Made by a program: the position numbers and the translations under genes | Shown: positions 5,032 to 5,335 of the stretch, piece by piece | Layout of the letters: each line of letters starts with the position of its first letter | Position numbering within the stretch: the stretch's first letter is position 1 | Origin: Pseudomonadota bacterium | GTDB taxonomy: Bacteria > Pseudomonadota > Alphaproteobacteria > Rhizobiales > Segnochrobactraceae | DNA: 5,335 nucleotides | NCBI GenBank assembly: GCA_023442215.1 | Contig: JAEZMP010000175.1 | Location: 1 to 5,335 of the forward strand | Direction: 5' to 3' | The notes under the pieces: model-generated | Seen by the model: the letters and a program-made list of their open reading frames with translations, nothing else | What the model was told of the DNA's origin: nothing | The model's database searches: none

Positions 5032-5335
5032 GGGCGGGCGGCCAGGGGTAAAGCGCGTTTCTGTTCATATCATGCTTTAGAGGTGATAGCCGGTGCGGCA
5101 GCGCGAAGGGCGCGCCCAATTCATCTATCGGCGACGTCCCGTACCTCGCATCACTACAGGAGCATCAACCTCGGTCGACCATCCGTTGGAAGATCGCTTA
5201 GGATATCGGCTATCCGGGAGCCGGTGTCTTCCTCGTCCTTGCTGCTCCTCCCCGCCTTTCGCCGCGTTTGCCGGCGAGGTCGACGAGGCGTCGGAAGGTG
5301 GGGCATTCCATGTGGGTGGGGGCGCGGCACTCGGC
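5032..5335. other. Right flank with no complete gene
   Basis: This 304-base stretch lies upstream of the DUF262 operon. It should hold that operon's promoter, but no paired -35/-10 hexamers stand out on the minus strand. There is an AT-rich patch at about 5059-5080 in otherwise GC-rich sequence, and the palindrome GGGCGCGCCC near 5108-5117. Composition returns to core-like GC after about 5090, which places the right edge of the low-GC segment near here. No copy of the tRNA 3' end is visible. Confidence 0.55.
5210..5335 (-). CDS. Possible 3' end of an unidentified minus-strand gene
   Basis: This frame is open from the right edge to TAG at 5210-5212, giving 41 residues that include PTHMECPTFRRLVDLAGKRG. 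For the first two dozen codons the third position is almost always G or C, as in the core genes here, while the other two minus-strand frames show weaker bias. After that the composition turns Arg/Gly-rich, so the true coding end may be eroded. A second minus-strand frame is open to a stop at 5154-5156 and cannot be excluded. I do not recognise the protein. It could be chance in GC-rich DNA. Confidence 0.3.
   Translation of the reverse strand, partial: AECRAPTHMECPTFRRLVDLAGKRGERRGGAARTRKTPAPG

Noticed and set aside
5085..5214. Inverted repeat GATAGCCG / CGGCTATC
   Set aside because: Eight bases separated by more than 100 bases is expected by chance, and there are no insertion-sequence ends, target duplications or transposase.
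3214..5335. Direct repeat of the tRNA 3' end as attR inside the window
   Set aside because: Only a seven-base match (CAGGGGT near 5043) was found, which is trivial. Any attR must lie outside this window.
1..5335. CRISPR array or tandem repeats
   Set aside because: No regularly spaced repeat units were seen on either strand.

Overview
This window suggests an alphaproteobacterium, probably of the Hyphomicrobiales or a close relative. Most of it is very GC-rich with strongly GC-biased third codon positions, and the core genes are all common in that group. The organism assignment is inference. Two compositionally different zones are visible. About 1-3242 is GC-rich core chromosome. About 3243-5030 is AT-richer (roughly 40-45% GC by eye), with different codon use and no core genes. 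From about 5030 the sequence becomes GC-rich again.

The left core block (1-1890, minus strand) reads as an operon in the order NUDIX hydrolase, PhzF-family protein, then the start of the HrpB helicase, which runs off the left edge. The PhzF stop and the HrpB start share one base (TGATG). A divergent intergenic region (1891-2175) separates this block from a plus-strand LOG-family phosphoribohydrolase gene (2176-3018). That gene is followed by a weak hairpin and a complete tRNA-Ser(GCU) gene with encoded CCA (3151-3242).

Directly after the tRNA lies the accessory segment. It holds a two-gene minus-strand operon: a DUF262 protein (GmrS/ParB-like nucleotide-binding domain with no HNH nuclease domain), then a small HEPN protein with an intact R-x4-H ribonuclease motif. 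The stop and start overlap in TAATG, which indicates translational coupling. This pair is the most interesting content. It looks like a compact defence or toxin-antitoxin-type module in which an NTP-binding DUF262 sensor is paired with an RNase instead of the usual HNH DNase. Its position against a tRNA 3' end fits an integrated genomic island, but no integrase and no second attachment copy is visible here.

Between the tRNA and the HEPN gene is a short non-coding stretch with a nested inverted repeat. The right end (5032-5335) holds no recognisable complete gene. A minus-strand reading frame open to the right edge has GC-biased codons and may be the 3' end of a neighbouring gene.
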